Shown here piece by piece: positions 25,543 to 33,480 of a stretch of DNA of 64,000 nt (position 1 is the stretch's first letter; every line of letters begins with the position of its first letter). Below the pieces are notes generated by a model. That model saw only the letters and a list, made by a program, of their open reading frames with translations. It did not search any database and was not told the origin of the DNA. This stretch comes from Paenibacillus mendelii. GTDB taxonomy: Bacteria; Bacillota; Bacilli; Paenibacillales; Paenibacillaceae. The position numbers and the translations under genes were made by a program. Location: NCBI RefSeq assembly GCF_024498075.1, contig NZ_JANHOF010000015.1, forward strand, positions 1 to 64,000. Direction: 5' to 3'.

Positions 25543-26484
25543 CTATTTCATTTCTTCCATAAAACCCCTGAAGCTCTCAACGATTTCTTGTGAGTGGGTA
25601 TGGTGTAAATAATGTCCTCCATCTAATAAGATCACTTTTCCAAGTACAGAATCTTTTACTTGCTCTTCATGCAGTGGTATCCAACCTTTCACACCTGTAT
25701 TATTCGCTTGTACAAAGAGTAAAAGCGGGAGATTTTTGGGGAATGTTAAATTTCTAGATGCTACAAAATTAGGATATATATGTTCCATTTCATTTAAGAC
25801 ACTGGGATTATACAAGTTTTTGAGCGTAATCATTCTCAATTGTTCTTTTGTTTGATCATCAAACGGTAGTGCAGCATATGGGTCAGCACTTAGTTTCATT
25901 ATCAATCTGGCAAAACCTGATTTTTTGAGCAGCTTAAACGTTTGTATTGGAAATTCAACATCCATACCGCCTTGCGTTGGAACACTGCTATCGATCCCGA
26001 CAAATGCACTCACTTCGTTTTCATATTTGTTCACATAATCTAGTCCGTAAATGCCTGCAATGGAGTGACCCATTAGAATATATCGGTCAATTTTAAGACT
26101 TTGTAAAGCTTCATGAATTTCACTTACAATATTCTCTGTATTTCGTTCCTTTTCGGTCAGATCACTTAATCCATAACCAAAAGGCTCAATTACGACTACT
26201 TTGTAAAATGGAGATAGCTCTTCTACGAGCGGCTTAAAATCAAGTGCTGGTGCTGCTGTTCCATAACCGGTAAGAAGCACGATTGTTTCTTTACCTTCTC
26301 CTTGAATGGTAACATTCATATTTTTTCCATCAACAGGTACTAACTGGCCATAGGGTTCTATTTTCCCTTGCTCCGATTTGTTGCTAATCTTATCCACAAT
26401 AAAAACAATGGCTATAAAAACTCCGATGGCAATAATTAATACGGCTATTGATTTAAGTATAAACATAAGCCATTTTTTCTTCAT
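25543..26484 (-). CDS. Membrane-anchored alpha/beta hydrolase
   Basis: A 313-residue protein with a basic start and one long hydrophobic helix (about 4-30, LMFILKSIAVLIIAIGVFIAIVFIV), so the enzyme domain probably faces outside. The fold shows VLLTGYGTAAPALDF (oxyanion loop), VVVIEPFGYGLSD, the nucleophile elbow GHSIAG, a VGIDSS strand, and the C-terminal LDGGHYLHHT with the catalytic His. AGGTG lies five bases before the ATG chosen; an ATG 18 bases upstream has no site. A direct repeat matching the HssR box lies about 90 bases upstream and the HssRS-like genes precede it, so it is the likely target of that system. Substrate unknown. Confidence 0.78.
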   Translation of the reverse strand: MKKKWLMFILKSIAVLIIAIGVFIAIVFIVDKISNKSEQGKIEPYGQLVPVDGKNMNVTIQGEGKETIVLLTGYGTAAPALDFKPLVEELSPFYKVVVIEPFGYGLSDLTEKERNTENIVSEIHEALQSLKIDRYILMGHSIAGIYGLDYVNKYENEVSAFVGIDSSVPTQGGMDVEFPIQTFKLLKKSGFARLIMKLSADPYAALPFDDQTKEQLRMITLKNLYNPSVLNEMEHIYPNFVASRNLTFPKNLPLLLFVQANNTGVKGWIPLHEEQVKDSVLGKVILLDGGHYLHHTHSQEIVESFRGFMEEMK

Positions 26485-26573
26485 AGATGCACCTGTCCTC
26501 ATCGGTTATTGGGCTTCCTTAACGGGCCGCTAAGGAAAAGCTTAAACGATGAAGATGTACTCCTTATGACGAC

Positions 26574-26593
26574 AATATGAACTGAATATGAAC
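26574..26593 (-). promoter_or_regulatory. HssR-type direct repeat upstream of the hydrolase
   Basis: On the minus strand GTTCATATT-CA-GTTCATATT, two perfect nine-base direct repeats with a two-base gap. From memory this is the spacing and sequence reported for the HssR box in front of hrtAB in staphylococci and Bacillus anthracis. It sits in the 148-base gap between the kinase and hydrolase genes. Confidence 0.7.
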
Positions 26594-26650
26594 AGGTGCA
26601 AAAAAATGCTTCGGCGTCCGGATGATACGATAGGAACGATAGTAATCTAT

Positions 26651-28018
26651 TTACTCGACCGGCGTTGTGATCGGCAAGGTGACTATGACGGTCGTTCCTC
26701 GGCCGGGCTCGCTTTCCACACGGATGTCGCCTTGATGAAGCAGTACGATCTGTTTAACGATGGCAAGTCCCATACCACTGCCGCCATTTTTACGACTGTG
26801 GGAACGATCGGCTTTAAAAAACCTCTCGAATATACGCTTCTGGTCCTCTGGAGAAATTCCAATGCCAGTATCGGCTATTCGGACTGTCACGAGTTTGAGT
26901 TCTTGTTTGATGCTGACGTTAATAACGCCGCCCTCCTTAGAAAATTTGATGCTATTGCCGAGTATGTTCGTCCATACCTGGTTTAATTGATCGTGATCCG
27001 CTCTTAGTCGAACGGCCTTCAAATTGAGCTCGAATCGGATGCTGCGAGCCGACCATTGCGGCTGGAACGCGACGATGACACGTCTGATCTGTTCATCAAG
27101 GCTGAACGTGACCAACTGCAGCTGCTGTGACTGCGATTCAAGCAAACTCAGCTTTAGCAAGCTATCGCTCATCTTTGACATTCGATCGGCTTCAGCGATG
27201 ATAATATCAAGATATCGGCTTCGCTCGTGATCGGCGAGGTCTACTTGCTTGAGCGCTAGAGCATAACCGGATATCGAGGTGAGCGGCGACTGAACCTCGT
27301 GAGACACATTCGATACGAATTCCCTGCGCATCTGCTCTAGCTGCTGCAGATCGTGTGTCATTTCCTCGAAGCTGCGAGCCAAGGTGCCTAGCTCACCCTT
27401 CTGCTTAATGTTCAGCTTGACGTTGAAATCTCCGCCCGCTATATGCCTAGTCGCTTTTGTCAGCTTTTTGATTGGTCTGACTAGGAACATGGCAGCAACT
27501 AGAATCATTAGACTTCCTGCTAGCAATGAATAGGTTGAAAAGTTTAAAATCCATTTTATTACAAAAGGGGTGGATGGGGGTCCGATCGGTTCTACGAACA
27601 TCGCTTTGGTTCCCATTTCAGTTGTCAACGGCAGCCCTAAGAGAATAGTAGAAATACCACTCGGATTGACATGAACAACTTCTCCATCCAGTACTTTTTT
27701 TACTTGTTCCATCGTCACAGTGGCAGGATTGTGACCGTTAAGCGCTCCGTAAGATTGAAACTGACCCGTTACTTCGTAAATTCGAATATGATAAGATTTG
27801 AGCTGATTCATCCCACTTACGAATGAGTCCGCTTCACGTAGCGGCACTGTATCGTAAATCCGGGCGATGTCCTGGCCGAAGTGAAGTAAGGGGATTTTCA
27901 AGTTTTCGTTCAATTTATCTCTAAATACCCAAGTTGCCACAAAAAAGGAAATGATCGTCCCCCCGATTACGGAGACTAGAAATGCCAGGACGATACGTGT
28001 ATATAAGGAACTGATCAT
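26651..28018 (-). CDS. hssS: HssS-type sensor histidine kinase
   Basis: A 455-residue membrane kinase. Helix 1 (about 8-30), an extracytoplasmic sensor of about 130 residues, helix 2 (165-185), HAMP (VRPIKKLTKATRHIAGGDF), the H-box FVSNVSHEVQSPLTSISGYALAL, N-box NILGNSIKFS, G1 ADTGIGI and G2 GSGMGLAIVKQI. The H-box with QSPLTSI is characteristic of the HssS group, the haem-stress sensors. The start overlaps the regulator stop by four bases (ATGA). The usual target, the HrtAB exporter, is not in the window, but an HssR-like box precedes the next gene. The symbol rests on the H-box and on that box. Confidence 0.78.
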   Translation of the reverse strand: MISSLYTRIVLAFLVSVIGGTIISFFVATWVFRDKLNENLKIPLLHFGQDIARIYDTVPLREADSFVSGMNQLKSYHIRIYEVTGQFQSYGALNGHNPATVTMEQVKKVLDGEVVHVNPSGISTILLGLPLTTEMGTKAMFVEPIGPPSTPFVIKWILNFSTYSLLAGSLMILVAAMFLVRPIKKLTKATRHIAGGDFNVKLNIKQKGELGTLARSFEEMTHDLQQLEQMRREFVSNVSHEVQSPLTSISGYALALKQVDLADHERSRYLDIIIAEADRMSKMSDSLLKLSLLESQSQQLQLVTFSLDEQIRRVIVAFQPQWSARSIRFELNLKAVRLRADHDQLNQVWTNILGNSIKFSKEGGVINVSIKQELKLVTVRIADTGIGISPEDQKRIFERFFKADRSHSRKNGGSGMGLAIVKQIVLLHQGDIRVESEPGRGTTVIVTLPITTPVE

Positions 28019-28689
28019 TCGCTAACCTCAAGCCGGTAGCCAAGCCCACGCACCGTCTCGATACGAAAATCGGGTGTAGTCGCGAACCGTTCGCGCAGGC
28101 GTTTAATATGTACGTCTATCGTTCGATCATCTCCAGCATAATCGATCCCCCAGATTTGATCGATCAACTGCTCGCGCGTATAGACTTGTCCAGGTGTTCC
28201 AGCGAGCTTATACAGCAATTCGAACTCCTTGAGCGGCAGCGTGAGCGACTCCGTCCCTCTCATCACCTTATAGGTCTTCCGATCAAGGATGACGCTGCCG
28301 AACTGGATCGTCTGCGTGGAGCCAATCCTGTATCGTTTCAATAGTGCCCTAACACGAGCCGTCAGCTCCAAAGGATCGAATGGTTTCGTTAAATAATCGT
28401 CTGTCCCAAGTTCGAACCCTTTCACTTTCTCCCATGTTTCGCCTCTCGCAGACAGCATAAGTAATGGAAGATCAGGATTTCCTCTTCGGAGTTCCTTGCA
28501 TAACGTCCAACCATCCATTATCGGCATCATTATATCGAGCACGACAAGATCGACATGCGTAGAGGCAAATACGTTCAGTGCTTCCTTGCCATCCGCGGCT
28601 TCGGCTGTTTCGAATCCGTCGTTGCGTAGAAATAAACAGACGAGTTCGCGAATGTTCGCATCGTCGTCAGCAACCAGTATAGTAGGCAT
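28015..28689 (-). CDS. hssR: HssR-type response regulator, OmpR family
   Basis: A 224-residue regulator. Receiver domain at 1-120: acidic pocket ILVADDDANIR, phosphorylated Asp in LVVLDIMMPIMDG, Lys in YLTKPFDPLEL. Winged-helix DNA-binding domain at 128-222: LPLKEFELLYKLAGTPGQVYTREQLIDQIWG and DRTIDVHIKRLRERF. GAGGG lies before the ATG. It is translationally coupled to the kinase gene. Its likely binding site is the direct repeat at 26574-26593. Confidence 0.85.
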   Translation of the reverse strand: MPTILVADDDANIRELVCLFLRNDGFETAEAADGKEALNVFASTHVDLVVLDIMMPIMDGWTLCKELRRGNPDLPLLMLSARGETWEKVKGFELGTDDYLTKPFDPLELTARVRALLKRYRIGSTQTIQFGSVILDRKTYKVMRGTESLTLPLKEFELLYKLAGTPGQVYTREQLIDQIWGIDYAGDDRTIDVHIKRLRERFATTPDFRIETVRGLGYRLEVSE

Positions 28690-28776
28690 TCATTCCCTCA
28701 TTTCCTGTTATTCATCCTGACCATTGTACTACAATTGAACTTATAATATACGTTCAACGAAACTCCCCGTTAGCTG

Positions 28777-28810
28777 AGAAAAGGCAGCCAATATACCGGC
28801 TGCCTTTTCT
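28777..28810 (-). terminator. Terminator of the FusB-like gene
   Basis: AGAAAAGGCAGCC, eight-base loop, exact complement: a 13-pair stem ending in TTTTCT, located about 60 bases past the stop codon. Confidence 0.75.
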
Positions 28811-28872
28811 TTGTATTTATGAAGCTACCGTTCCTTCGGAACAACTCTGTTTATCATCTGGCTTCGAGGTCG

Positions 28873-29535
28873 TTACGGACCGACTAATACGCCATGAATG
28901 AACTTCTCCAGTACGTCAACATCCGTTATGTTCTTGTTGCAAACCTCGCTGTTCACACACAAGTAATTTCCGATGGCTCTGTAATAATCGGGCGATACAC
29001 CCGCCGGTTTCCACTTGGTCACCGCTGTGAATAACGCGACCTCAGCATGCCGATTGCACACGAAGCAAACGCCCTTCTTATTCGTCGGCGTATACTTCCC
29101 TTCAATGCCGATGAGCTTTCCGTTCAGATCATAGACAATGAACAATTTATTACTTGCAATATCGGTCCAGCCCAGATAGGTCACGAATCTATCATGATTA
29201 CCTTTAAGATCGGGTACTTTCAGTTTCTTGTGCTTAGGGAAAAGTTTCTTCAGCTGATTGTCCGTCACATGCGCATATTCCTCCACTAAATAAGGCTCTA
29301 AGGAATGCAAATAGCGCTGAAAGTCCGTAGTGGTTTGCAGCTGTTCCAGGTTCCCAAGCAATTGCTTTTGTCCATCGGTTGCATCCGGGAACAATCCGCT
29401 TAGCTTGGCTTCTGTATCATTGCGAACGGCTAAGACCACTTTCAAATCGGAAACGGTGTTACAGGCCCTTTGCAACTGACCGATCTGCTTCTTAATCTCG
29501 TTGTATTGATGGTTTCTAATGAACGGTTGACTCAT
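28873..29535 (-). CDS. EF-G-binding protein, FusB/FusC family (fusidic-acid-resistance type)
   Basis: A 220-residue cytosolic protein matching the FusB/FusC/Far1 family, which binds elongation factor G and releases it from the ribosome when stalled by fusidic acid. The helical N-terminal domain (about 1-85) and the EF-G-binding C-terminal domain (about 95-215) are present, with the zinc-binding cysteines C157, C160, C193 and C199 (GVCFVC and YLCVNSEVC). Length is near the family norm. The ribosome site TAGGAG is partly buried in a long hairpin whose base abuts the ATG, and a leader peptide lies upstream. That arrangement indicates induction by translational attenuation. Older annotations call this family fibronectin-binding, which is misleading. 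Confidence 0.85.
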   Translation of the reverse strand: MSQPFIRNHQYNEIKKQIGQLQRACNTVSDLKVVLAVRNDTEAKLSGLFPDATDGQKQLLGNLEQLQTTTDFQRYLHSLEPYLVEEYAHVTDNQLKKLFPKHKKLKVPDLKGNHDRFVTYLGWTDIASNKLFIVYDLNGKLIGIEGKYTPTNKKGVCFVCNRHAEVALFTAVTKWKPAGVSPDYYRAIGNYLCVNSEVCNKNITDVDVLEKFIHGVLVGP

Positions 29536-29584
29536 GGCTTTCAGCTCCTAATTTTTATTAGAAATAAAAATAAGCTGCAAAGCC
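29536..29584 (-). promoter_or_regulatory. Ribosome-site-sequestering hairpin of the FusB-like gene
   Basis: Minus strand: GGCTTTGCAGCT pairs with AGCTGAAAGCC (11 pairs, one bulged G), and inside it ATTTTTATT pairs with AATAAAAAT across a three-base loop. The Shine-Dalgarno TAGGAG sits at the internal loop and upper strand, and the start codon follows the stem directly. The closed form should block initiation. Confidence 0.75.
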
Positions 29585-29613
29585 CCCATGATTAGAAACG
29601 ATCATATTTTCTC

Positions 29614-29655
29614 GGGCGATCACTATCAACGAATCACCCCATGCAAAGATCGCCC
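29614..29655 (-). promoter_or_regulatory. Upstream attenuator hairpin overlapping the leader stop codon
   Basis: GGGCGATC and its exact complement GATCGCCC enclose 26 bases. The 5' arm starts at the last base of the leader-peptide stop codon, so a ribosome paused at the end of the leader would open it. Confidence 0.6.
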
Positions 29656-29708
29656 TAATGAAAGGCTCTGCATGAGTCGCTTCTTATTCCGGCAAAATGA
29701 TTTGCCAT
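29655..29708 (-). CDS. Leader peptide, 17 aa, upstream of the FusB-like gene
   Basis: ATG start preceded by AAAGGAGGCGG with ideal spacing; the product is MANHFAGIRSDSCRAFH. It begins about 20 bases after the probable transcription start and ends at the first attenuator hairpin. This is the position and size expected for a regulatory leader of a ribosome-targeted resistance gene. The peptide itself probably has no other function. Confidence 0.7.
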   Translation of the reverse strand: MANHFAGIRSDSCRAFH

Positions 29709-29735
29709 ATTTACCGCCTCCTTTATACATTATAA

Positions 29736-29765
29736 ATTATAAGGGAAGTCCTACTCTACCCGCAA
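29736..29765 (-). promoter_or_regulatory. Promoter of the leader and FusB-like gene
   Basis: Minus strand TTGCGG, 18 bases, TATAAT, with a second TATAAT seven bases downstream. Initiation from the first would leave a leader of about 20 bases before the leader peptide. Confidence 0.6.
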
Positions 29766-29836
29766 GTACGGAGCCCGTTGTGAGCAATTGCGCTGTGGAC
29801 AATACAAATACTGTGCCGGCTTACTATGCTTTGACT

Positions 29837-29983
29837 TCATCCACTGAGGAAGCTTACAGAAATACACCAGCCAGGATAAACAGAAGCAGGAAAGGAGAGA
29901 TCCCTGACTTCTCCAGATGATTCGAACTCGGAATCTTCTTTGGTGTAGAAAATCTCCCGAGCGTTTCCATCCGGATCATGGAA
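29837..29983 (-). pseudogene. ArsI/VOC-family C-terminal remnant behind arsC
   Basis: Starting seven bases after the arsC stop, an open frame without a start codon reads FHDPDGNAREIFYTKEDSEFE and continues to a stop after 48 residues. The DPDGN-x-x-E-x-F-Y-x-x-ED signature is the end of vicinal-oxygen-chelate enzymes of the ArsI/CadI type, whose genes often accompany arsRBC. The rest of the enzyme is missing, so this is a scar of a deleted arsI-like gene. The residues after ED are not recognisably part of the family. Confidence 0.6.
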
Positions 29984-29989
29984 TCCACC

Positions 29990-30415
29990 TCATTTCCCTT
30001 CTTTAACGAACTGCTCAATCCGGCTCTTGATTGAATCGCGAACGGTGCGGAACTGATTCATGATTTCTTCTTCCGTGCCCGTCGCCTTTGCCGGATCTTC
30101 AAAGCCCCAATGCCATTTGGTGACGTTCTTGTTGGCGATCACGGGACAATGTTCGTCGGCGTGACCACACAGGGTAATGACATAATCGGCACGATTCAAA
30201 ATTTCCGGATCAATTACATCCGAGCTGTTTTTACTAATATCCACGCCAGCTTCATTCATAACTTGAACCGCACGCGGATTGAGTCCATGCGCTTCAAGCC
30301 CCGCGCTTTTCACTTCGTATTTGTCACTGCCCATAGCCTTTAAAAACCCATCTGCGATTTGGCTTCTGCAGGAATTACCTGTGCACAGAAAGTATACTAA
30401 CGGTTGTTTCTCCAT
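29990..30415 (-). CDS. arsC: Arsenate reductase, thioredoxin-coupled
   Basis: A 141-residue reductase of the low-molecular-weight phosphatase fold that turns arsenate into arsenite with electrons from thioredoxin. The P-loop CTGNSCR (Cys11 nucleophile) and the redox pair Cys83 and Cys90 in [10 protein letters not shown] are all present, and the catalytic acid region is [14 protein letters not shown] precedes the ATG. It lies 30 bases after arsB; the arsenite produced would be exported by that protein. Confidence 0.95.
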   Translation of the reverse strand: MEKQPLVYFLCTGNSCRSQIADGFLKAMGSDKYEVKSAGLEAHGLNPRAVQVMNEAGVDISKNSSDVIDPEILNRADYVITLCGHADEHCPVIANKNVTKWHWGFEDPAKATGTEEEIMNQFRTVRDSIKSRIEQFVKEGK

Positions 30416-30445
30416 GAATAAAATTCTCCTTATACGATCAATTAT

Positions 30446-31858
30446 TTATGTGCCTTGATGCCCTCGTTTAGCTTGTTTGCTGCCCAAAAACGACTTTATG
30501 ATTAACGCAGTCACGATAAGTACTACCACAACCGCTGCAATACAGAGCCATACATTCACTTGAAAGGTTTGAAGAACGTACAGCCACAGATAAAGACCGG
30601 TAAGCGTAATGAACAATGTGGGAATGGTCAACAAGATGCCAACTTTGAAATAATAGCCCCAGCTGATTTTCATGTTTTTCGTAGACAGCACATGAAGCCA
30701 TAGCAGGGTTGCCAGTGAGCCGATCGGTGTGATCTTCGGACCTAAATCCGAACCAATCACATTCGCGTAAATCAATGCTTCACGAATGAAGCCATCGGTT
30801 TGTGTCCCCTGGATGGCCAGCGCATCAATCATAACTGTCGGCATGTTATTCATTATGGACGACAGGATCGCTGCAATAAAGCCAGTCCCTAACGTAGCCG
30901 CGAATAGCCCATTGTCTGCGACCGCTTGAATGATGCTGCCCAGCGCATCGGTAAGTCCTGCGTTTCGCAAACCGTAAACGACCACGTACATACCGATGGA
31001 GAAGATCACGACTGCCCATGGAGCACCCTTGACGAGTTTCCATGTATGGATAGCAGGGCTTTTTCTCGCGGCGAACAAGAAGGCAAATGCCGCAACCCCG
31101 GCAATAATGGAAACAGGGATCGCCAAATATTCACTGACGAAATACGCAATAAGCAGCGCAGTTAGAATGACCCAAGATAATTGAAACAGCCGAATATCTT
31201 TGATCGCTTCCTTCGGTTTTTTTAGTTGGGTAAGATTATAACTGCTCGGGATGCTTTTTCGAAACAACAAATATAACACGATAAGGCTCGCAATGATCGA
31301 GAAGAAATTCGGAACAATCATACGGCTCGCATATTCGGCAAAACCGATGTTAAAATAATCCGCAGATACGATGTTGACCAAGTTGCTGACGACAAGCGGC
31401 AAGGAAGCCGTATCGGCGATAAATCCACTCGCCATAATAAATGGCAGGATCATCTTATCATCAAATTTAAGCGCCCGCACCATGGCTAGAACAATCGGTG
31501 TAATAATCAGTGCCGCGCCATCATTAGCAAACAGGGCAGCCACCGCTGATCCAAGCAAAATGATATAAATAAACATCAGCAGACCGTTTCCGCGCGCCAA
31601 TCGAGCCATGTGCAAGGCTGCCCACTCAAAAAATCCGATTTCATCCAGTACGAGTGAAATTAGAATAATAGCCACAAAGGCCAAGGTGGCATTCCAGACG
31701 ATGCCAGTCACGGTGCCAACATCTGCGAAGCTGACTACCCCGAAAAGTAACGCAAGAACTGCCCCGGCGCCCGCGGACCAGCCGATATTCAATCCTTTGG
31801 GCTGCCAAATAACAAACGTTAATGTTACTAAGAAAATAAGAAACGCTGTGCTAGCCAT
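30446..31858 (-). CDS. arsB: Arsenite efflux permease, ArsB/ion transporter superfamily
   Basis: A 470-residue polytopic carrier with about twelve helices, of the ArsB/NhaD-type ion transporter fold. Marks are [20 protein letters not shown] in the first half and the [20 protein letters not shown] and [23 protein letters not shown] segments in the second. The ATG follows GGAGG by five bases; the frame extends 24 bases further into the end of arsR without a ribosome site. Middle gene of arsR-arsB-arsC. Confidence 0.92.
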   Translation of the reverse strand: MASTAFLIFLVTLTFVIWQPKGLNIGWSAGAGAVLALLFGVVSFADVGTVTGIVWNATLAFVAIILISLVLDEIGFFEWAALHMARLARGNGLLMFIYIILLGSAVAALFANDGAALIITPIVLAMVRALKFDDKMILPFIMASGFIADTASLPLVVSNLVNIVSADYFNIGFAEYASRMIVPNFFSIIASLIVLYLLFRKSIPSSYNLTQLKKPKEAIKDIRLFQLSWVILTALLIAYFVSEYLAIPVSIIAGVAAFAFLFAARKSPAIHTWKLVKGAPWAVVIFSIGMYVVVYGLRNAGLTDALGSIIQAVADNGLFAATLGTGFIAAILSSIMNNMPTVMIDALAIQGTQTDGFIREALIYANVIGSDLGPKITPIGSLATLLWLHVLSTKNMKISWGYYFKVGILLTIPTLFITLTGLYLWLYVLQTFQVNVWLCIAAVVVVLIVTALIIKSFLGSKQAKRGHQGT

Positions 31859-31872
31859 ATTCTCCTCCTGCA

Positions 31873-32184
31873 CTAGTCGCAATCATTTTTTAATTGATCC
31901 ATGTTTTCTTTTAACGAAGGAAGGTGACCCAAAATCATCTGAATATGGGGTTTATCTTCAATATTTAAGGAATAATAAATCCATTGCCCTTTCCGGGTTT
32001 CATTCAGAAGCCTCGCGGCTTTTAATTTACGCAAATGCTGGCTGGCGTTGGGTTGTGATGTTTCCAACAGCTCCACAATGTCACAAACACAAAGGGCGCG
32101 TTCCTTCAATAAAACCATGATCGTGAGTCGGGTCTTGTCTCCAAGCAATTTTAAAGTTTCAGCCATCTCATTGATCGGGTCCAT
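31873..32184 (-). CDS. arsR: Arsenic-responsive repressor, ArsR/SmtB family
   Basis: A 103-residue winged-helix repressor. The As(III)-binding pair lies in [11 protein letters not shown] at the start of the DNA-binding helices, and the recognition region is [18 protein letters not shown]. The wing is [11 protein letters not shown]. The ATG follows GAGGGGAGG; the frame is open 36 bases further upstream but unsupported. It is the first gene of the operon and probably controls it through a 20-base palindrome over the -35 box. Confidence 0.93.
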   Translation of the reverse strand: MDPINEMAETLKLLGDKTRLTIMVLLKERALCVCDIVELLETSQPNASQHLRKLKAARLLNETRKGQWIYYSLNIEDKPHIQMILGHLPSLKENMDQLKNDCD

Positions 32185-32219
32185 GTCATACCTCCCCTCA
32201 ATTGCTATAACGATCTCCA

Positions 32220-32235
32220 TAAGCTTGCAAGCTTA
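32220..32235. promoter_or_regulatory. Second palindrome in the arsR leader
   Basis: TAAGCTTGCAAGCTTA, a perfect 16-base palindrome between the promoter and the arsR start, possibly a second repressor site or an RNA hairpin in the leader. Confidence 0.35.
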
Positions 32236-32253
32236 GTTCAAACCCCATTTATA

Positions 32254-32292
32254 AATATATACGTATTCACTTATATAATCAATTGATTATAT
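32254..32292 (-). promoter_or_regulatory. arsR promoter with ArsR operator palindrome
   Basis: Minus strand TTGATT, 17 bases, TATATT. The -35 box lies within ATATAATCAATTGATTATAT (32273-32292), a perfect 20-base palindrome. Such AT-rich dyads over the -35 are typical ArsR/SmtB operators. Confidence 0.75.
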
Positions 32293-32317
32293 TATTAATA
32301 ATTTGTAAAGTGTTTAA

Positions 32318-32444
32318 CCAAGATGCTTCGGCATTTGGTAACCGAGGAGCGTGTTGTAGTCCAGCGGTGATTTTGGTACAGATCGACATAATCATGGCTA
32401 TCATGAAAGAAGAGTTAACCAGCGATTGGTTAACCCTCTTTTTT
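32318..32444 (+). ncRNA. Candidate small RNA divergent from arsR
   Basis: On the plus strand TTGATT (within the arsR operator) is followed 17 bases later by TAAAGT, and about 127 bases on by a good terminator. The transcript would begin near a TTCG-capped hairpin (32317-32339). Bases TTAACCA (32314-32320) could also pair with the terminator arm TGGTTAA. No convincing protein frame is present. If real, it would share the ArsR operator. Confidence 0.35.
32409..32444 (+). terminator. Rho-independent terminator
   Basis: GTTAACCA, five-base loop, TGGTTAAC flanked by further purine/pyrimidine pairing, then TTTTTT on the plus strand. Confidence 0.75.
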
Positions 32445-32520
32445 ATAATAACTTGCTTATATTAATATTGGTCCGGGAGTCTCTTTGGCACCTGCTCCGG
32501 CTGGTCTTGTATTCTTATTA

Positions 32521-32870
32521 TTACAAATGAGATCCGCCGCTTGCATCAATCAATTGACCGGTTACCCAACGACTGTCCGACGAGGCGAGAAAGGCGGCGA
32601 TATCCGCCACATCTTGAGGCTCTCCCCACCTGTTGAAGGTTGAAAGGCCAGCGGCATATTTCTGACCATTGGGATCTTGCAGCGTCCCTTCATTCATCTC
32701 TGTATTGATAATGCCAGGAAGGATCGCGTTCACTGTAATGTATCGGCTCCCTAGCTGCTGTGCCAAGACGTGGGTAAGTGTGTTCACCGCTCCCTTCGAT
32801 ATGCTGTAGGTGAACACATTGGGAGAAGCCGCTCGTTTACCAAAGCAATTTTACCTTTCAACTTACTCAT
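32521..32870 (-). pseudogene. Short-chain dehydrogenase/reductase with internal deletion
   Basis: The start is intact: AGGAG and then MSKLKGKIALV, the first strand of an SDR. The sequence jumps, out of frame, to RAASPNVFTYSISKGAVNTL, which holds the catalytic YxxxK, and then runs normally to the end (LPGIINTEMN ... GQLIDASGGSHL). The cofactor loop and the central sheet, about 400 bases, are missing. The gene spans 350 bases, not a multiple of three. No function can remain. Confidence 0.85.
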
Positions 32871-32987
32871 ACTCTCATCTCCTTGTACTTCATTCATGTA
32901 TAGTTATAGCACAAGTGGATTTGTGAAATGTTGCTCTCATATTCGTGCACACTCACCCAGACATGACAGGATTTTCGAGGAATTGTC

Positions 32988-33306
32988 TTGGCAGAAATCA
33001 TTCAGAACCTAGCTGTACAGCAGCTTGATCTATCTTATGCTAGTGTTAAGGATGGGACAGGCCTGATCGTTTCACGATTTTCCCGTTGCTGCTTTGATGG
33101 GATAAAGTTGGATGGTGCGATGGTGTCTCGTCAATTCATCCATTGTTCATTTCGGAAGGGTGTTTGAGGAATGCAGCTTTGAAGGGGCAATCTTTCATCA
33201 CAGCTCATTAGCTGGAAGCCGGTTTGTGGGAGAGACCGACAAGCTTCCTATTTGGGGAGATACGATCGTGACCAGCGTCAAAATCAACGGAGAAGCTCTA
33301 ATTTAA
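32988..33306 (+). pseudogene. Pentapeptide-repeat protein fragment with frameshift
   Basis: Frame one reads QQLDLSYASVKDGTGL, then FDGIKLDGAMVSRQFIHCSF and stops. The next frame resumes with FEECSFEGAIFHHSSLAG and runs to a stop at 33306. The C/A-D/N-F/L-x-x periodicity is that of pentapeptide-repeat proteins. There is no ribosome site and no intact N-terminus. A dead fragment. Confidence 0.55.
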
Positions 33307-33480
33307 CCGTCGGAGTCAAAGCTAACTCCTCCTCTTGCTCCAATGAGAAGTAACGATATAAATGCTTGTCCGTGAGTTGGGAGAAGGACTTATACCGTTA
33401 ACAACTAGTATGTTCATGACCAGGACTTGATGAGATTTAAATAATCTAATTATCGAAATGTCGGTCAATTTGGATGGAAT

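Noticed and set aside
29588-29920. 110-codon plus-strand open frame opposite the FusB leader region
   Set aside because: It runs antisense over the leader peptide, attenuator, promoter and arsI remnant, all of which have independent support; no ribosome site.
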